Source: Bordetella genomosp. 2
GTDB lineage: Bacteria; Pseudomonadota; Gammaproteobacteria; Burkholderiales; Burkholderiaceae_B
DNA: 64,000 nucleotides
Assembly: GCF_002261345.1 (NCBI RefSeq)
Contig: NZ_NEVT01000003.1
Span: forward strand, 1,178,001-1,242,000
Direction of reading: 5' to 3'
The notes under the pieces are model-generated. The model was given only the letters and a program-made list of their open reading frames with translations, made no database searches and had not been told where the DNA came from. The first letter of the stretch is position 1; each line of letters opens with the position of its first letter. The translations under genes were made by a program, and so were the position numbers. Shown here piece by piece: positions 1-9,524 of this stretch.

Positions 1-665
1 CCTTGCAGCGCCAGGCGGCCGCCCGGAATCGGGCGCGCCGCGACCAGGCCGGTCACGAAATGCGAATCCGGATGGGTGGAAAGATAGTAGTTGCTGACTT
101 CGTAATCGACCTGGTAGGCGGGCTGCAGGTCGAAGCGGTACAGCGTGCGCCACTGTCCCTGCACACGGCTTTGCAGGCGCCAGAATGCGTCATCGCGCAG
201 CAGGCGGAACTGCCCGTGCGGCGTGTCCTGGGCGAGACCGGCAAGCAGGTGCAGTGCGCCGGTGGGCGTCTGTCCGCCGAATCCCACGTCCACGATACGC
301 GGCCCGTCGTCCAGCCGCACCGCCAGCAGCATGTGGGAACGCGGGGTGATGGCGTCGTCCGGCCGGTTCCACAGCACCCGCGCCGACAGGTCGTCGACCG
401 TGTAGCCGAGCGCGCGCAGGACGGCGCCGAACAGCAGGTTGTGTTCATAGCAGTAGCCGCCGCGGCGTTCGCGCACCAGCTTGCGCTCGATGTCCCGCAA
501 CCCCAGGCTGACGGGCAGGCCGGCGAACGGATTCAGGTTCTCGAACGGGATCGCCTGCGCATGGTGCAACACCAGCCGCTGCAGCGTGTCGAGCGACGGG
601 CCGCCGGAGATATCCGGCTGGCCGATGCGGGACAGGTAGGCGGGCAGGTCGGGCTGAAAAGCCAT
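1..665 (-). CDS. Arylamine N-acetyltransferase (NAT), 3' end cut by the window edge
   Basis: Transfers an acetyl group from acetyl-CoA to arylamines or hydrazines; cytosolic. About 221 N-terminal residues are present of a family length near 270-280. The motif RERRGGYCYEHN holds the catalytic cysteine at residue 72, and the region matching the catalytic His and Asp (around DVGFGG) follows. The ATG at 665 is the first start in the frame. It lies downstream of the TRAP permease gene on the same strand, but paired GC-rich hairpins separate them, so it is probably a separate transcription unit. The substrate cannot be told from the sequence. Family assignment is firm; the C-terminus is outside the window. 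Confidence 0.88.
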   Translation of the reverse strand, partial: MAFQPDLPAYLSRIGQPDISGGPSLDTLQRLVLHHAQAIPFENLNPFAGLPVSLGLRDIERKLVRERRGGYCYEHNLLFGAVLRALGYTVDDLSARVLWNRPDDAITPRSHMLLAVRLDDGPRIVDVGFGGQTPTGALHLLAGLAQDTPHGQFRLLRDDAFWRLQSRVQGQWRTLYRFDLQPAYQVDYEVSNYYLSTHPDSHFVTGLVAARPIPGGRLALQ

Positions 666-711
666 GGCGGCGTGGGTGGCGACGGTGTTGGCCAAGCCTT
701 AGTGTATCGCC

Positions 712-769
712 GGGGCGGCTGGCCGCCCCGCCTGGCAGGCGCCCCGGGACCGCCGCCCCGGGGCGCCTG
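712..769. repeat. Two adjacent perfect GC-rich inverted repeats
   Basis: Arms GGGGCGGC (712-719) and GCCGCCCC (722-729) form one hairpin. Arms of 13 bp at 736-748 and 757-769 form another around an 8-base loop. They lie between the TRAP permease stop and the NAT start. Neither has a T-run, so a standard intrinsic terminator is not shown; an RNA 3'-end stabiliser or barrier is possible. Confidence 0.6.
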
Positions 770-794
770 TGAGTCCGCGCGCCATACGCGGCCG

Positions 795-3407
795 TCAGGC
801 CGGCACCAGGCCCTTCTGCCGCTTCTCGCGGCGGCCCTGCATGCCCCACACCAGGGCCAGCAAGGCCAGCGCCGGCACGTAGATCCAGAACTCGGACGGG
901 CGGTTGGGGTTCGGCACCTTCACGTCGACCACGTCCCAGCCCTGTTCCCAGCCCGCGCGGCGGGCCCGGCTGCCGAACTGCACGGCGCCGATCTGCACCT
1001 GGTCTCCCAGGGCGGTGACCATCAGGCCGGCTTCGCTCAGGCGCTTGCGCCCAGCCGCCACGCCGGTGCTGGTGTCGCCCTCGGGCAGCGCGGGCAGGGC
1101 CACCGCCACCGTCTTGGTGAGTTCGTCGCCTTCGATGTTCATGCCGTGCAGCACCGCCACCAGCCGGCCGCCGTCAGGCAGCGAGCCGGCCGTGGCGACC
1201 AGTTCGGACGCCGGGCGGCTTTCGTACTTGTCGGCCAGGTGGTTCATGAACCAGTCCGGGCGGAACAGCATGAAGGTCACCAGCAGCAGCACGCCGATTT
1301 CGAGCATGGAGCAGCGCACCCGCATCCAGCCCAGCGTAGCCGCGGCGAAGGTCAGCGACGCGAGGGTCGCGCCGCCCACCACCAGCAGCAGTTCCCACCA
1401 GCCGTGCACGTCGATCAGCAGCAGCAGCGGGTTGAACACGAACATGAACGGCAGCACGGCGGTGCGCAAGGCGTAGGTGGTGCCCTGGATGCCGGTCTTG
1501 ATCGGGTCTTCGCCCGAGATGGCCGCCGCGGCGAAGGTCGCCAGGCCCACCGGCGGCGTGATGTCCGCCATGATGCCGTAATAGAACACGAACATGTGCA
1601 CCGCGATCAGGGGAATCACCAGCCCGTTCTGGGCGCCCAGCTCCACCACCACCGGCGCCATCAGCGTGGCCATCAGGATGTAGTTGGCCGTGGTGGGCAT
1701 GCCCAGCCCGAGGATCAGGCACACGATGGCGGTGAAGACCAGCATCAGCAGCACGCTGCCCATCGAGATCAGCTCGACGAAGGCCGTCATGCGCAAGCCC
1801 AGGCCGGTCAGCGTGATGGCGCCCACGATCAGGCCGGCCGTGCCGCAGGCGATGGCGATGCCGATCATGTTGCGGGCGCCGTCCTCCAGCCCGCCGATGG
1901 CTTCGCGCCAGCCGCGGCCCAGCGCGGGCGCCACCGGCTGGTTGCGGAACCAGGCCGTCAGCGGCCGCTGGGTGATCATCTGCACCAGCATGGCCAGCGC
2001 CGCCCAGAAGGCCGACAGGCCGGCCGACAATTGCTCGATGCTCAGGCACCACACCAGGATGCCGATGGGGATCAGGAAATGCAGGCCCGCCCGCACGGTG
2101 GGCCAGGGTTCCGGACGCACCGGGTTGGTGACGCTGATTTCCTCGGGCAGGTCGGGATGGCGGGCCGCCATGCGCAACAGCCAGACGTTGAGCACGACCA
2201 GCAGCGCCAGCAGTATCCATACCGCGGCGGCGCCGGCGACGGCCTTGACGCCCATGCCGATCCAGTAGATGAGCCCCATCACGATCAGCGTGCCGCAGAT
2301 GCCCATGCCCCAGCCGGCCAGTTTCTGCAGCGGCGTGCGCGGCTGGCCGGCCGACATCATGGGCTGGATGCCTAGCTTGAGGGCTTCCAGGTGCACGATG
2401 TAGAACAGCGCGATGTAAGAGATCGACGCGGGCAGGATCGCGTGGCGGATGATGTCCGTGTACGGGATGCCCACGTACTCGATCATCAGGAACGCGGCCG
2501 CGCCCATCACCGGCGGCATGATCTGGCCGTTCACCGATGAGGCGGTCTCGATGGCGCCGGCGCGGATGCCGCCATAGCCGGCCTTCTTCATCAGCGGAAT
2601 GGTGAAGATGCCGCCCGTGACCACGTTGGCCACCGACGAGGCCGACACCAGGCCGTTGACCGCCGACGAGACCACCGCCACCTTGGCGGGGCCGCCGCGC
2701 AGGTGGCCCAGCAGGGCGAACGAGACCTGCATCATGTAGTTGCCGGCGCCGCACTTGTCCAGCAGCGAGCCCAGCAGCACGAAGATGAAGATGTACGACA
2801 CCGACACGCCGAGCGCCACGCCGTAGACGCCTTCGGTGGTCAGCCACATGTGCGAGGCCAGGCGCTCGAGCGAGGCGCCGCGGTGCGCCAGCACGTCAGG
2901 CAGCCAGGGGCCGGCCAGCACGTACAGCACGAAGACGGCGCCCAGCACGGTCATGGGCAGGCCCAGCGAGCGGCGCGTCACTTCCAGCAGCAACAGCAGG
3001 CCGATGACGGCGGTGGCGACGTCCAGGCTGGTGGGCTGGCCCGGCCGGGCGGCCAGCTCTTTATAGAACAGGAACAGATAGGCGCCGCAGAAGGCGGCGA
3101 CGATGGCCAGTACCCAGTCGTGCCAGGGCATGCGATCGCGCGGCGAGCTCTTGCGCGCGGGGTAGGCCAGGTAGCCCAGGAACATGGCGATGCCCAGGTG
3201 CAGCGCGCGGGCCTCGGTGTCGTTGAAAATGCCCCAGTTCAAGGCGAAGGGCAGCGGCGAGGCATACCAGAGCTGGAACAGCGACCACAGCAGCGCGCCC
3301 AGCGCGAGCGTGGCGCCAGCGATGCCGCCGGCCTGGCGCCCGCCGCGGTCGACATCGGCAACCAGTTGTTCCAGATCGGCAGTCGTGGTGGACGGCTCGG
3401 TCTTCAT
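795..3407 (-). CDS. TRAP transporter fused permease (small plus large subunit, 4TM/12TM type)
   Basis: Inner-membrane permease of a tripartite ATP-independent periplasmic transporter, driven by an ion gradient. The 870-residue protein has many hydrophobic segments. The N-terminal part (about residues 25-160) corresponds to the small DctQ-like subunit and the rest to the DctM-like subunit, with conserved glycine-rich stretches such as GLGMPTTANYI and ADITPPVGLATFAAAAISG. Fusion of the two subunits is typical of systems that use a TAXI-type binding protein, and such a gene lies just upstream at 3533-4540. The ATG at 3407 is the first start in the frame. Substrate unknown; related systems often carry dicarboxylates or amino acids. 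Residues after about 680 are a more variable C-terminal extension. Confidence 0.93.
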   Translation of the reverse strand: MKTEPSTTTADLEQLVADVDRGGRQAGGIAGATLALGALLWSLFQLWYASPLPFALNWGIFNDTEARALHLGIAMFLGYLAYPARKSSPRDRMPWHDWVLAIVAAFCGAYLFLFYKELAARPGQPTSLDVATAVIGLLLLLEVTRRSLGLPMTVLGAVFVLYVLAGPWLPDVLAHRGASLERLASHMWLTTEGVYGVALGVSVSYIFIFVLLGSLLDKCGAGNYMMQVSFALLGHLRGGPAKVAVVSSAVNGLVSASSVANVVTGGIFTIPLMKKAGYGGIRAGAIETASSVNGQIMPPVMGAAAFLMIEYVGIPYTDIIRHAILPASISYIALFYIVHLEALKLGIQPMMSAGQPRTPLQKLAGWGMGICGTLIVMGLIYWIGMGVKAVAGAAAVWILLALLVVLNVWLLRMAARHPDLPEEISVTNPVRPEPWPTVRAGLHFLIPIGILVWCLSIEQLSAGLSAFWAALAMLVQMITQRPLTAWFRNQPVAPALGRGWREAIGGLEDGARNMIGIAIACGTAGLIVGAITLTGLGLRMTAFVELISMGSVLLMLVFTAIVCLILGLGMPTTANYILMATLMAPVVVELGAQNGLVIPLIAVHMFVFYYGIMADITPPVGLATFAAAAISGEDPIKTGIQGTTYALRTAVLPFMFVFNPLLLLIDVHGWWELLLVVGGATLASLTFAAATLGWMRVRCSMLEIGVLLLVTFMLFRPDWFMNHLADKYESRPASELVATAGSLPDGGRLVAVLHGMNIEGDELTKTVAVALPALPEGDTSTGVAAGRKRLSEAGLMVTALGDQVQIGAVQFGSRARRAGWEQGWDVVDVKVPNPNRPSEFWIYVPALALLALVWGMQGRREKRQKGLVPA

Positions 3408-3443
3408 TGAATTTCCCCAGCGTGTTCGGGTGGCCGGCAGGCG

Positions 3444-3521
3444 GGGCCGCGCCTGGCGCGGCCCGGTCCGGCATCATGGTGAAACAGGGGCCGGCCGCGG
3501 CGCCAGGGCGCGCGGCCGGCC
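3444..3521. repeat. Two strong hairpins between the TAXI and TRAP permease genes
   Basis: Arms GGGCCGCGCC (3444-3453) and GGCGCGGCCC (3455-3464) are separated by one base. Arms GGCCGGCCGC (3489-3498) and GCGGCCGGCC (3512-3521) surround a 13-base spacer. Both would form in the mRNA between the binding-protein gene and the permease gene. This position is known in transporter operons to raise the level of the binding protein over the permease; that role here is inferred. Confidence 0.6.
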
Positions 3522-3532
3522 GGCGCGGGCGC

Positions 3533-4540
3533 TTAGAGCATGCCCTTTTCTTTGAAGTACTTCTCGGCGCCCGGGTGCAGGGGCGCGGACAGGCCGTTCT
3601 TGACCATGTCCTCGGCCTTCAGGTGCGCGAAGGCGGGGTGCAGCTTCTTGAAGTCGTCCAGGTTGTCGAACACGGCCTTGACCACGGTATACACCGACTC
3701 TTCGGGCACGTCCGCCGACGTGACGAAGGTCGCGGTCACGCCGTAGGTCTTGACGTCTTCCGGGTTGCTCGGATACAGGCCGCCGGGAATGGTGGCATGC
3801 GCGTAGTACGGATACTTGTCGACCAGCTTGTCCACCGCCGGGCCGGTCAGCGACACCAACTGGGCGCCGCAGGTGGTGGTCGGGTCCTGGATGTTGGCCG
3901 ACGGGTGGCTCACGCCGTAGAAGAAGCCGTCGATCTTGCCGTCGCACAGCGCCGAGCCGTGCTCGTCGGGGCGCAGTTCCGAAGCCAGCGAGAAGTCCTT
4001 CAGGGTCCAGCCCATGGTGGCCAGCAGTTCTTCCATGGAGGCGCGGGTGCCCGAGCCCGGGTTGCCGACGTTGAAGCGCTTGCCCTTGAAGTCCTCGAAC
4101 GACTTGATGTTGGCTTCCTTGCGGGCCACCACCGTGAACGGCTCGGGGTGGATGGAGAACACCGAGCGCAGCTTCTTGAACTCGCCGCTGTCCTTGAACT
4201 GGCCCTGGCCGTTGTAGGCGTTGAAGCCCACGTCGGACTGCACCACGCCCAGGTCCAGCTCGCCGGCCTTGATGGTGTTCACGTTGAACACCGAGCCGCC
4301 GGTGGATTCGACCGAGCAGCGCAGCCCATGGGAGGAGCGGTCCTTGTTGACCAGCCGGCAGATGGCGCCGCCGGCGGCGTAGTACACACCCGTGACCCCG
4401 CCGGTGCCGATGCTGACGAACTTCTGCTGCGCCGCGGCGGGAAGCGGGGCGGCGAACGCCAGGGCGACGGCCGCGCACGCGGCGGCCAGCCCCAGGGTGG
4501 TTTTCTTCTTGCCCAAGGTGTGTTTGACAGACTTGCTCAT
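3533..4540 (-). CDS. TAXI family TRAP transporter solute-binding protein
   Basis: Periplasmic receptor that delivers substrate to the fused TRAP permease. The start chosen is the ATG at 4540, which is preceded by AAGGAG at good spacing and opens a typical signal peptide (lysine-rich n-region, then [20 protein letters not shown] and cleavage near AAAQQ). The frame stays open further upstream to 4795, but that part has no signal peptide. The motif [20 protein letters not shown] right after the signal peptide is the TAXI family hallmark. Length 335 residues, normal for the family. It is the promoter-proximal gene of the pair TAXI-TRAP. Ligand unknown; TAXI proteins are commonly linked to glutamate or other carboxylates. 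Confidence 0.93.
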   Translation of the reverse strand: MSKSVKHTLGKKKTTLGLAAACAAVALAFAAPLPAAAQQKFVSIGTGGVTGVYYAAGGAICRLVNKDRSSHGLRCSVESTGGSVFNVNTIKAGELDLGVVQSDVGFNAYNGQGQFKDSGEFKKLRSVFSIHPEPFTVVARKEANIKSFEDFKGKRFNVGNPGSGTRASMEELLATMGWTLKDFSLASELRPDEHGSALCDGKIDGFFYGVSHPSANIQDPTTTCGAQLVSLTGPAVDKLVDKYPYYAHATIPGGLYPSNPEDVKTYGVTATFVTSADVPEESVYTVVKAVFDNLDDFKKLHPAFAHLKAEDMVKNGLSAPLHPGAEKYFKEKGML

Positions 4541-4688
4541 ACAAACTCCTTTTGAGGATTTTCCCCGTGAGTATGCCGGTCGTTCCGGCGATCGATGCGC
4601 CCGAGCCGGGGCGCGTTGCTTGTGGCGCCGGGATTGTGCCCCGACGCAGAGAATAACGCTAGGGGCTGTTCCGCCAAAGTCAGCGCTC

Positions 4689-6029
4689 CTAGCCGCGCGC
4701 TTGCGCGATGGCCGCGTCGATGGCGCCGGCCAGGCGCTCGGTGAGCTGGTCCAGTTCGTCGTCCGACACGATGAACGGCGGGGCCAGCAGGACATGGTCG
4801 CCGAGCTGGCCGTCGATGGTGCCGCCCATGGGGTATACCATCAGGCCGCGCGCCATGGCCTCGCGCTTGATCCGGGCGTGCAGCGTGTGCCGCGGGTCGA
4901 AGGGTTGCTTGCTGGCGCGGTCGGCCACCAGCTCGACGCCCATGAACAGCCCGCGTCCGCGGATGTCGCCCACGTGCGGGTGATCGCCCAGCGCCGCGAC
5001 CAGGCGCTGGCGCAGGCCCGCGCCCTGCTCGCGCACGCGCGCGAGCAGGCCGTCGCGGCGGATCACTTCCTGTACCGCCAGCGAGGCGGCGCACGCGGTG
5101 GCGTGCCCCAGGTAGGTATGGCCGTGCTGGAAGAAGCCGCTGCCGGCGCTCATGGCGGCCACGATCTTCTCCTGCGCCATGACCGCGCCGATCGGCTGGT
5201 AGCCGCCGCCCAAGCCCTTGGCGATGGTGATGAGATCCGGCACGACGTCCTCCTGTTCCACTGCGTACAGCGTGCCGGTGCGTCCCATGCCGCACATGAC
5301 TTCGTCGGCGATCAGCAGCACGCCGTAGCGGTCGCACACCTCGCGGATGCGGCGGAAGTAGCCCGGCACCGCCGTCAGCGCGCCGGCCGTGGCGCCGACC
5401 ACCGGTTCGGCCACGAACGCGATGACGCTGTCGCCGCCCAGGCGCACGATGGTGTCTTCCAGTTCCTGGGCCAGGCGCGCGCCGTAGGCCTCGGGCGACT
5501 CGTCGGCGCCGCGGTCGCGATACTCATAGCAGGGAGCCACGTGCGTGACGTCGATCAGCAGCGGCTTGAACTGCGCGCGCCGCCATTCGTTGCCCCCCAC
5601 CGCCAGCGCGCCCAGGGTGTTGCCGTGGTAGCTCTGGCGGCGCGCGATGATGTGGCGCCGCTGCGGCTGGCCGATCTCGACGAAATACTGGCGCGCCATT
5701 TTCAGCGCCGCCTCGACGGCTTCGGAACCGCCCGACACAAAGTAGGCATGGCTGGTGCCGGCGGGCGCGTCGGCTACCAGCCGGTCCGCCAGCCGCTCGG
5801 CGACTTCGGTGGTGAAGAAGCCGGTATGCGCGTAGGCAAGCTTGTCGATCTGCGCGTGCATGGCGGCCTGCACATCGGGATGGCTGTGCCCCAGGCAGGA
5901 AACGGCGGCGCCGCCCGAGCCGTCGAGATAGGCGTTGCCGGCACTGTCGTACAGCCAGGCGCCCTGGCCGCGAACCGCCACCGGAGGGGTGGCGCGCAAG
6001 GATCGGTGTAGTACGTGGGTGGTGCTCAT
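4689..6029 (-). CDS. PLP-dependent class III aminotransferase
   Basis: Transfers an amino group, often from an omega-amine or beta/gamma-amino acid, to a keto acid. The 446 residues show the fold-type I class III pattern: a [15 protein letters not shown] substrate and cofactor region, [15 protein letters not shown] near residue 100, AEPV at 208-211, the cofactor-binding Asp in [12 protein letters not shown] (residue 242) and the Schiff-base lysine 271 in [12 protein letters not shown]. Full length, with an ATG start at 6029. It sits 37 bases after the M81 metallopeptidase gene on the same strand, which suggests a shared catabolic path in which a hydrolase releases an amine for transamination. 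Exact substrate unknown. Confidence 0.93.
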   Translation of the reverse strand: MSTTHVLHRSLRATPPVAVRGQGAWLYDSAGNAYLDGSGGAAVSCLGHSHPDVQAAMHAQIDKLAYAHTGFFTTEVAERLADRLVADAPAGTSHAYFVSGGSEAVEAALKMARQYFVEIGQPQRRHIIARRQSYHGNTLGALAVGGNEWRRAQFKPLLIDVTHVAPCYEYRDRGADESPEAYGARLAQELEDTIVRLGGDSVIAFVAEPVVGATAGALTAVPGYFRRIREVCDRYGVLLIADEVMCGMGRTGTLYAVEQEDVVPDLITIAKGLGGGYQPIGAVMAQEKIVAAMSAGSGFFQHGHTYLGHATACAASLAVQEVIRRDGLLARVREQGAGLRQRLVAALGDHPHVGDIRGRGLFMGVELVADRASKQPFDPRHTLHARIKREAMARGLMVYPMGGTIDGQLGDHVLLAPPFIVSDDELDQLTERLAGAIDAAIAQARG

Positions 6030-6066
6030 GTCGGTCGATGTCGTGAAGGATTGACGCGCGAGGCGT

Positions 6067-7536
6067 TCAGGAAGGGGTGTTGCAAAACGGGTAGGCCGAG
6101 CGGTCGGCGTGGCGATACGGCAGCGTGGTCAGGTCGGCGGGGCCATAGTCGGGCGTGTCGACGATCAGGATCTCCTGGGCCAGCGGCTCGTAGTGATGGC
6201 GGAAGTGCGTCTTCGAGCGCAGCACGATCATGTCGAAGTCGGTGGATTTCAGGCCATAGATGCGGAACGGGTCCTCGTCGACGCCGAACACATAGTTGGA
6301 CGTGACGCTGACCGATATGCCGCCGACCTGCAGCAGGGCGCTCGGCCCGAGGTCGACGGGCATGCCGTGGTTCATCCGGCCCGACACCCGGAACTGCATG
6401 GGCCCGGCCTGCAGCACCCGGGCCTCGACCCGCAGGCGTGGCCCGGCCCGTTCCGACGACCAGCCGCCCAGCTCGATCGCGCCGGTATTGCCGGCGCCGA
6501 TCTCGGCCGCGCGGCGCGCCGCTTGCGGATCCATCAGGAAAGGCACGGCGGCGCCGCCGACCCCGCGCGCCAGCAACTCCGCCAGCACGTAAGTGGAGTC
6601 ATTCATGCGGTCGGCGTGTTCCAGCAGCACGTACGGCTTGGCGGCGGGATGGGCCAGCACATAATCGACCGCCTGGCGCACCCCCATGACCGGCAGCGCG
6701 TGATACAGGTCGTGGCGCCGGGCGCGGATGCGGTCGCCGAGGCGCTCGGCCAACTCGCGGGCGCGGTCGGGGGCCGCGTCGGTCACGCACAACACCGAAA
6801 ACCCGGTATTGGGGGCGTCCGCATAGGAAAAGCCGGCCATCACGGAGATGTCCAGGTAGCCGGGCTCGGCGCTCTCCAGTTCGCGTGCCTCGGCCAGGAT
6901 CCCGGCCAGGCAGGGCAGCGCCGTGGCGCTGAAGATGCTGGGGACCAGCACGCCCGGCTTGGCGATCGCCATGGCGGGGCGCAGTTCGCCGCGCAGCGTG
7001 CGCACCAGGCAGCGCGCGGCTCGGCGGCCCGTCTCGCCCATGTCGGTATGGGGCGACTGCTGGTACGCAAAGGCGGCGTCCAGGTTGCGCAGCGTGCCGG
7101 CATCCAGGTTGCCGTGATAGTCGAACGCCACCATCAGCGGCATGCCGGGGCCGATCGCGGCGCGGACCGTGTCGATGATGTAGCGTTCCGGGTCCAGGTA
7201 GGACGGCGCCCAGGACGCGCCGTGCAGGTGCAGTAGCACGCCGTCGAGCTCGTCGCGCCGGGTCCGCAGCGCGGCGGCGATTTCCTGCGCATAGCGCTCG
7301 ACCGCCTCGTCCGAGGCCGGCCCGAGCGCGCCGCGATACGCGTTGACGATGGGCTCCATCTCGGCGCCTTCCTGTTCGCAGATGTCGATGAAGCCGCCGA
7401 TGACGGTATTCGTGCCGCGCAGCGCCGCGATGATGTCGGCGCCGCGCTGGCAGCCTTGTTCGAAATCGGCATAGGTGGAGACCACCGGCAGAAAACTGAC
7501 CGACTCGATATGGAAACCGGCGATGGCGATGCGCAT
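6067..7536 (-). CDS. M81 family metallopeptidase (MlrC-like)
   Basis: Member of the family named after MlrC, which cleaves linearised microcystin peptides; many relatives lie in catabolic clusters and act on unknown amides or small peptides. The protein (489 residues) has the N-terminal M81 domain with FDYHGNLD and QSPHTDMGETG as likely metal-site regions, and the MlrC C-terminal domain with FGVDEDPFRIYGLKSTDFD. The chosen ATG at 7536 has GAGG six bases upstream. An earlier ATG at 7548 would add MRQA and overlap the Bug gene stop as ATGA but has no clear ribosome site. Neighbours are a Bug binding protein and an aminotransferase. Cytosolic, as no signal peptide is seen. Confidence 0.9.
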   Translation of the reverse strand: MRIAIAGFHIESVSFLPVVSTYADFEQGCQRGADIIAALRGTNTVIGGFIDICEQEGAEMEPIVNAYRGALGPASDEAVERYAQEIAAALRTRRDELDGVLLHLHGASWAPSYLDPERYIIDTVRAAIGPGMPLMVAFDYHGNLDAGTLRNLDAAFAYQQSPHTDMGETGRRAARCLVRTLRGELRPAMAIAKPGVLVPSIFSATALPCLAGILAEARELESAEPGYLDISVMAGFSYADAPNTGFSVLCVTDAAPDRARELAERLGDRIRARRHDLYHALPVMGVRQAVDYVLAHPAAKPYVLLEHADRMNDSTYVLAELLARGVGGAAVPFLMDPQAARRAAEIGAGNTGAIELGGWSSERAGPRLRVEARVLQAGPMQFRVSGRMNHGMPVDLGPSALLQVGGISVSVTSNYVFGVDEDPFRIYGLKSTDFDMIVLRSKTHFRHHYEPLAQEILIVDTPDYGPADLTTLPYRHADRSAYPFCNTPS

Positions 7537-7544
7537 GGCTTGCC

Positions 7545-8534
7545 TCATTGCACGGGCAGTTTGGCCTGCTTGACCACTTCGGCCCACTTGTGGGCTTCCT
7601 GTGCGGCATAGTCCGCCAACGCCTGGGGCGAGCCGCCGACGATCTCCACCCCCATCTCCTGCAGCCGCTCGCGGATGGCGGGCGCCTGCAGCGCCTTGTT
7701 GAGGGCGGCATTGAGTTTCTGCACGACATCGGCCGGCGTGCCGGGCGGAGCCACCAGGCCGCCCCAGGCGACGCTTTCGAAACCGGGCTGCAGCGTTTCG
7801 GCGACCGTGGGCACATCGGGAAACAGCGGCGAGCGCTGCAGGCTGGTGATGGCCAGCGGCCGCAGCTTGCCGGACTGGAGATGCGGTCCGATGCTGGGCG
7901 TGTTGTCGATCAGGGCCTGCACGGTGCCGCCGATCACGTCGGTGGTGGCGGCGGGGCTGCCGCGATAGGGAACGTGCATCATGCGCAGGCCGGCGGTTTG
8001 CGCCAACAGTTCGCCGCTCAGGTGGCCAGAGGTGCCCTGGCCGGGCGAGGCGTAGGTCACCTGGTCCGGATGCTGTTTCACGTAGTCGGCGAATTCGCGC
8101 GCCGTCCGGGCCGGGACCTGCGGGTTGACGGCCAGCACATTGGCCACCTTGACCAGCAGCGCGATCGGCGCAAGACGGTCCGGGTCGTAGGGCAGCTCCT
8201 TGAAGGTGCTGCGGTTGATCGCCAGCGTGACGTTGTTGGCGTAGCCGATGGTATAGCCGTCCGGCCGCGCGCGATAGACCTCGCTGATGCCGGCGATGCC
8301 GGACGAGCCCGGCTTGTTTTCCACCACCAGCGTCTGGCCGAGTTCCTGGCCGACCTGTTGCGCCAGCAGGCGGATGATGATGTCGGGCGAGCCGCCAGCG
8401 GCGGACGGCACGACCACCTTGATTGCCCGTTGCGGATAATCCTGCGCGGCCGCGGCCGCGGGCGCCGCCAGCACGGCGCACAGCAGGGCGCCATACAACC
8501 GGGATTTCATGCTGCCGCCATGCGTGTGAGACAC
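7545..8534 (-). CDS. Bug-family tripartite tricarboxylate transporter substrate-binding protein
   Basis: Periplasmic binding protein of the large Bordetella Bug family. It has a signal peptide ending in AAPAAAAAQ, then DYPQRAIKVVVPSAAGGSPD, the family's conserved N-terminal sequence, and GTSGHLSGELLAQTAG in the middle. About 329 residues from the GTG at 8534, which has AGGGG eight bases upstream; an ATG at 8510 is an equally usual family start, so the N-terminus is uncertain by eight residues. No TctA/TctB permease genes lie nearby, which is common for Bug proteins. It is the first intact gene after the broken RpiR-type regulator and may carry the substrate of the M81 enzyme. Confidence 0.93.
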   Translation of the reverse strand: MSHTHGGSMKSRLYGALLCAVLAAPAAAAAQDYPQRAIKVVVPSAAGGSPDIIIRLLAQQVGQELGQTLVVENKPGSSGIAGISEVYRARPDGYTIGYANNVTLAINRSTFKELPYDPDRLAPIALLVKVANVLAVNPQVPARTAREFADYVKQHPDQVTYASPGQGTSGHLSGELLAQTAGLRMMHVPYRGSPAATTDVIGGTVQALIDNTPSIGPHLQSGKLRPLAITSLQRSPLFPDVPTVAETLQPGFESVAWGGLVAPPGTPADVVQKLNAALNKALQAPAIRERLQEMGVEIVGGSPQALADYAAQEAHKWAEVVKQAKLPVQ

Positions 8535-8556
8535 GGTATTTTCCCCTTGTATCGAT

Positions 8557-9499
8557 TCAGTGGTTGGATTGCCCTACGTAGGCCGACCAGAACACCTTGT
8601 CGGCCTGCATGCGTTCTTCGATTTCGCTCAGCCGGTTCAGCACCGCCTCGCCGCCGCGCGCGGTCAGCCGGGCGATCAGGTGTTCGGCCAGGCCCAGCAG
8701 GCCGGCGGTGGTATGGAAGAAAGAACCCGGCCCGCGCTGCGCCGGCCGCTCGCGCACGCCGTCGCGGTCGGGGCGCTGGAACAGCAATACATGGCGCGAA
8801 TGCACGGCCAGCGGCGCCAGCGTGTCGTCGGTCAGCGCGATCACGGCAACGCCTTGCTGCGCCGCCTGGCGCGCCAGGCGCACGGTGGCGGTCGGGTAGG
8901 GCGCCTGGGAAATGGCGACCAGCGCATCGCCTTCGCGCAGATTGTCGATGGCCTCGGCCTGCAGCCCGCCCAGGCCGTCGATGAGCGTGCTGTTGCGGCG
9001 CACGAGCTGGTAGGCATAGTGCATCTGGAAGGCAATGCCGAAGGCCGAGCGCGAACCCAGGAACCCCACCTGGCGCGCTTCCAGCAGGGTCTTGACCGCC
9101 GCGTCGAAGGCCGCTGAGCTGTTGAGCGAGCAGACCGACTGGATCGCCTCGGCCTGCAGGCTGGTCAGCGCATCGTGGCCCGGCTTGCCGGCGCTGCCCT
9201 CGGCGGCCTGCAGTTCGGCGGCCCGCTCGCGCAGGGAGGCCGGGCGCTCGCCGGCCAGGGCCTGCTGGAACGGCCCCCCGGAACGCCTCGTAGCTGTCAT
9301 AGCCGGCCGCCCGCGCGAGCCGCAGCATGGTGGCCGGCGCCACCCCCACGGCCTGCGCCTGGCGGCGCATCGACCACAGGCCCACTTCGGCCGGATGGTC
9401 GGCCACCCAGTGCGCCGCCCGCTGCAGTTCGGGCGACAACTGTTCCAGCAGGCTTTGCAGGCGCTGCAATACCGGCAGGGGCGGAAAGGGCGGCGGCAC
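8557..9499 (-). pseudogene. RpiR/MurR family transcriptional regulator (HTH plus SIS domain), frameshifted
   Basis: The HTH_6 part (GTG at 9499 to about 9280; ends VAPATMLRLARAAGYDSYEA) and the sugar-isomerase SIS part (about 9270 to 8557, with VGFLGSRSAFGIAFQMHYA and LVAISQAPYPTATVRLARQA) are both well preserved but in different frames. The switch lies at a run of six C on the plus strand (9274-9279). With five bases the reading would run FRGPFQQALAGERPAS without a break. So one base has been inserted, either as a fixed mutation, a slipped-strand phase switch or a sequence error. Proteins of this family sense phosphosugars or other metabolites. It stands at the head of the minus-strand catabolic block and would be its natural regulator. 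The GTG start has no clear ribosome site. Confidence 0.85.
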
Positions 9500-9524
9500 G
9501 GCGGGGAAGCGGGGCGGCTAGAAG

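Noticed and set aside
8507-9499. A 330-residue frame that continues past the homopolymer in the RpiR-type gene
   Set aside because: After residue 75 it is low-complexity Arg/Ala/Gly-rich sequence, the wrong frame of the SIS domain, which continues in the other frame.
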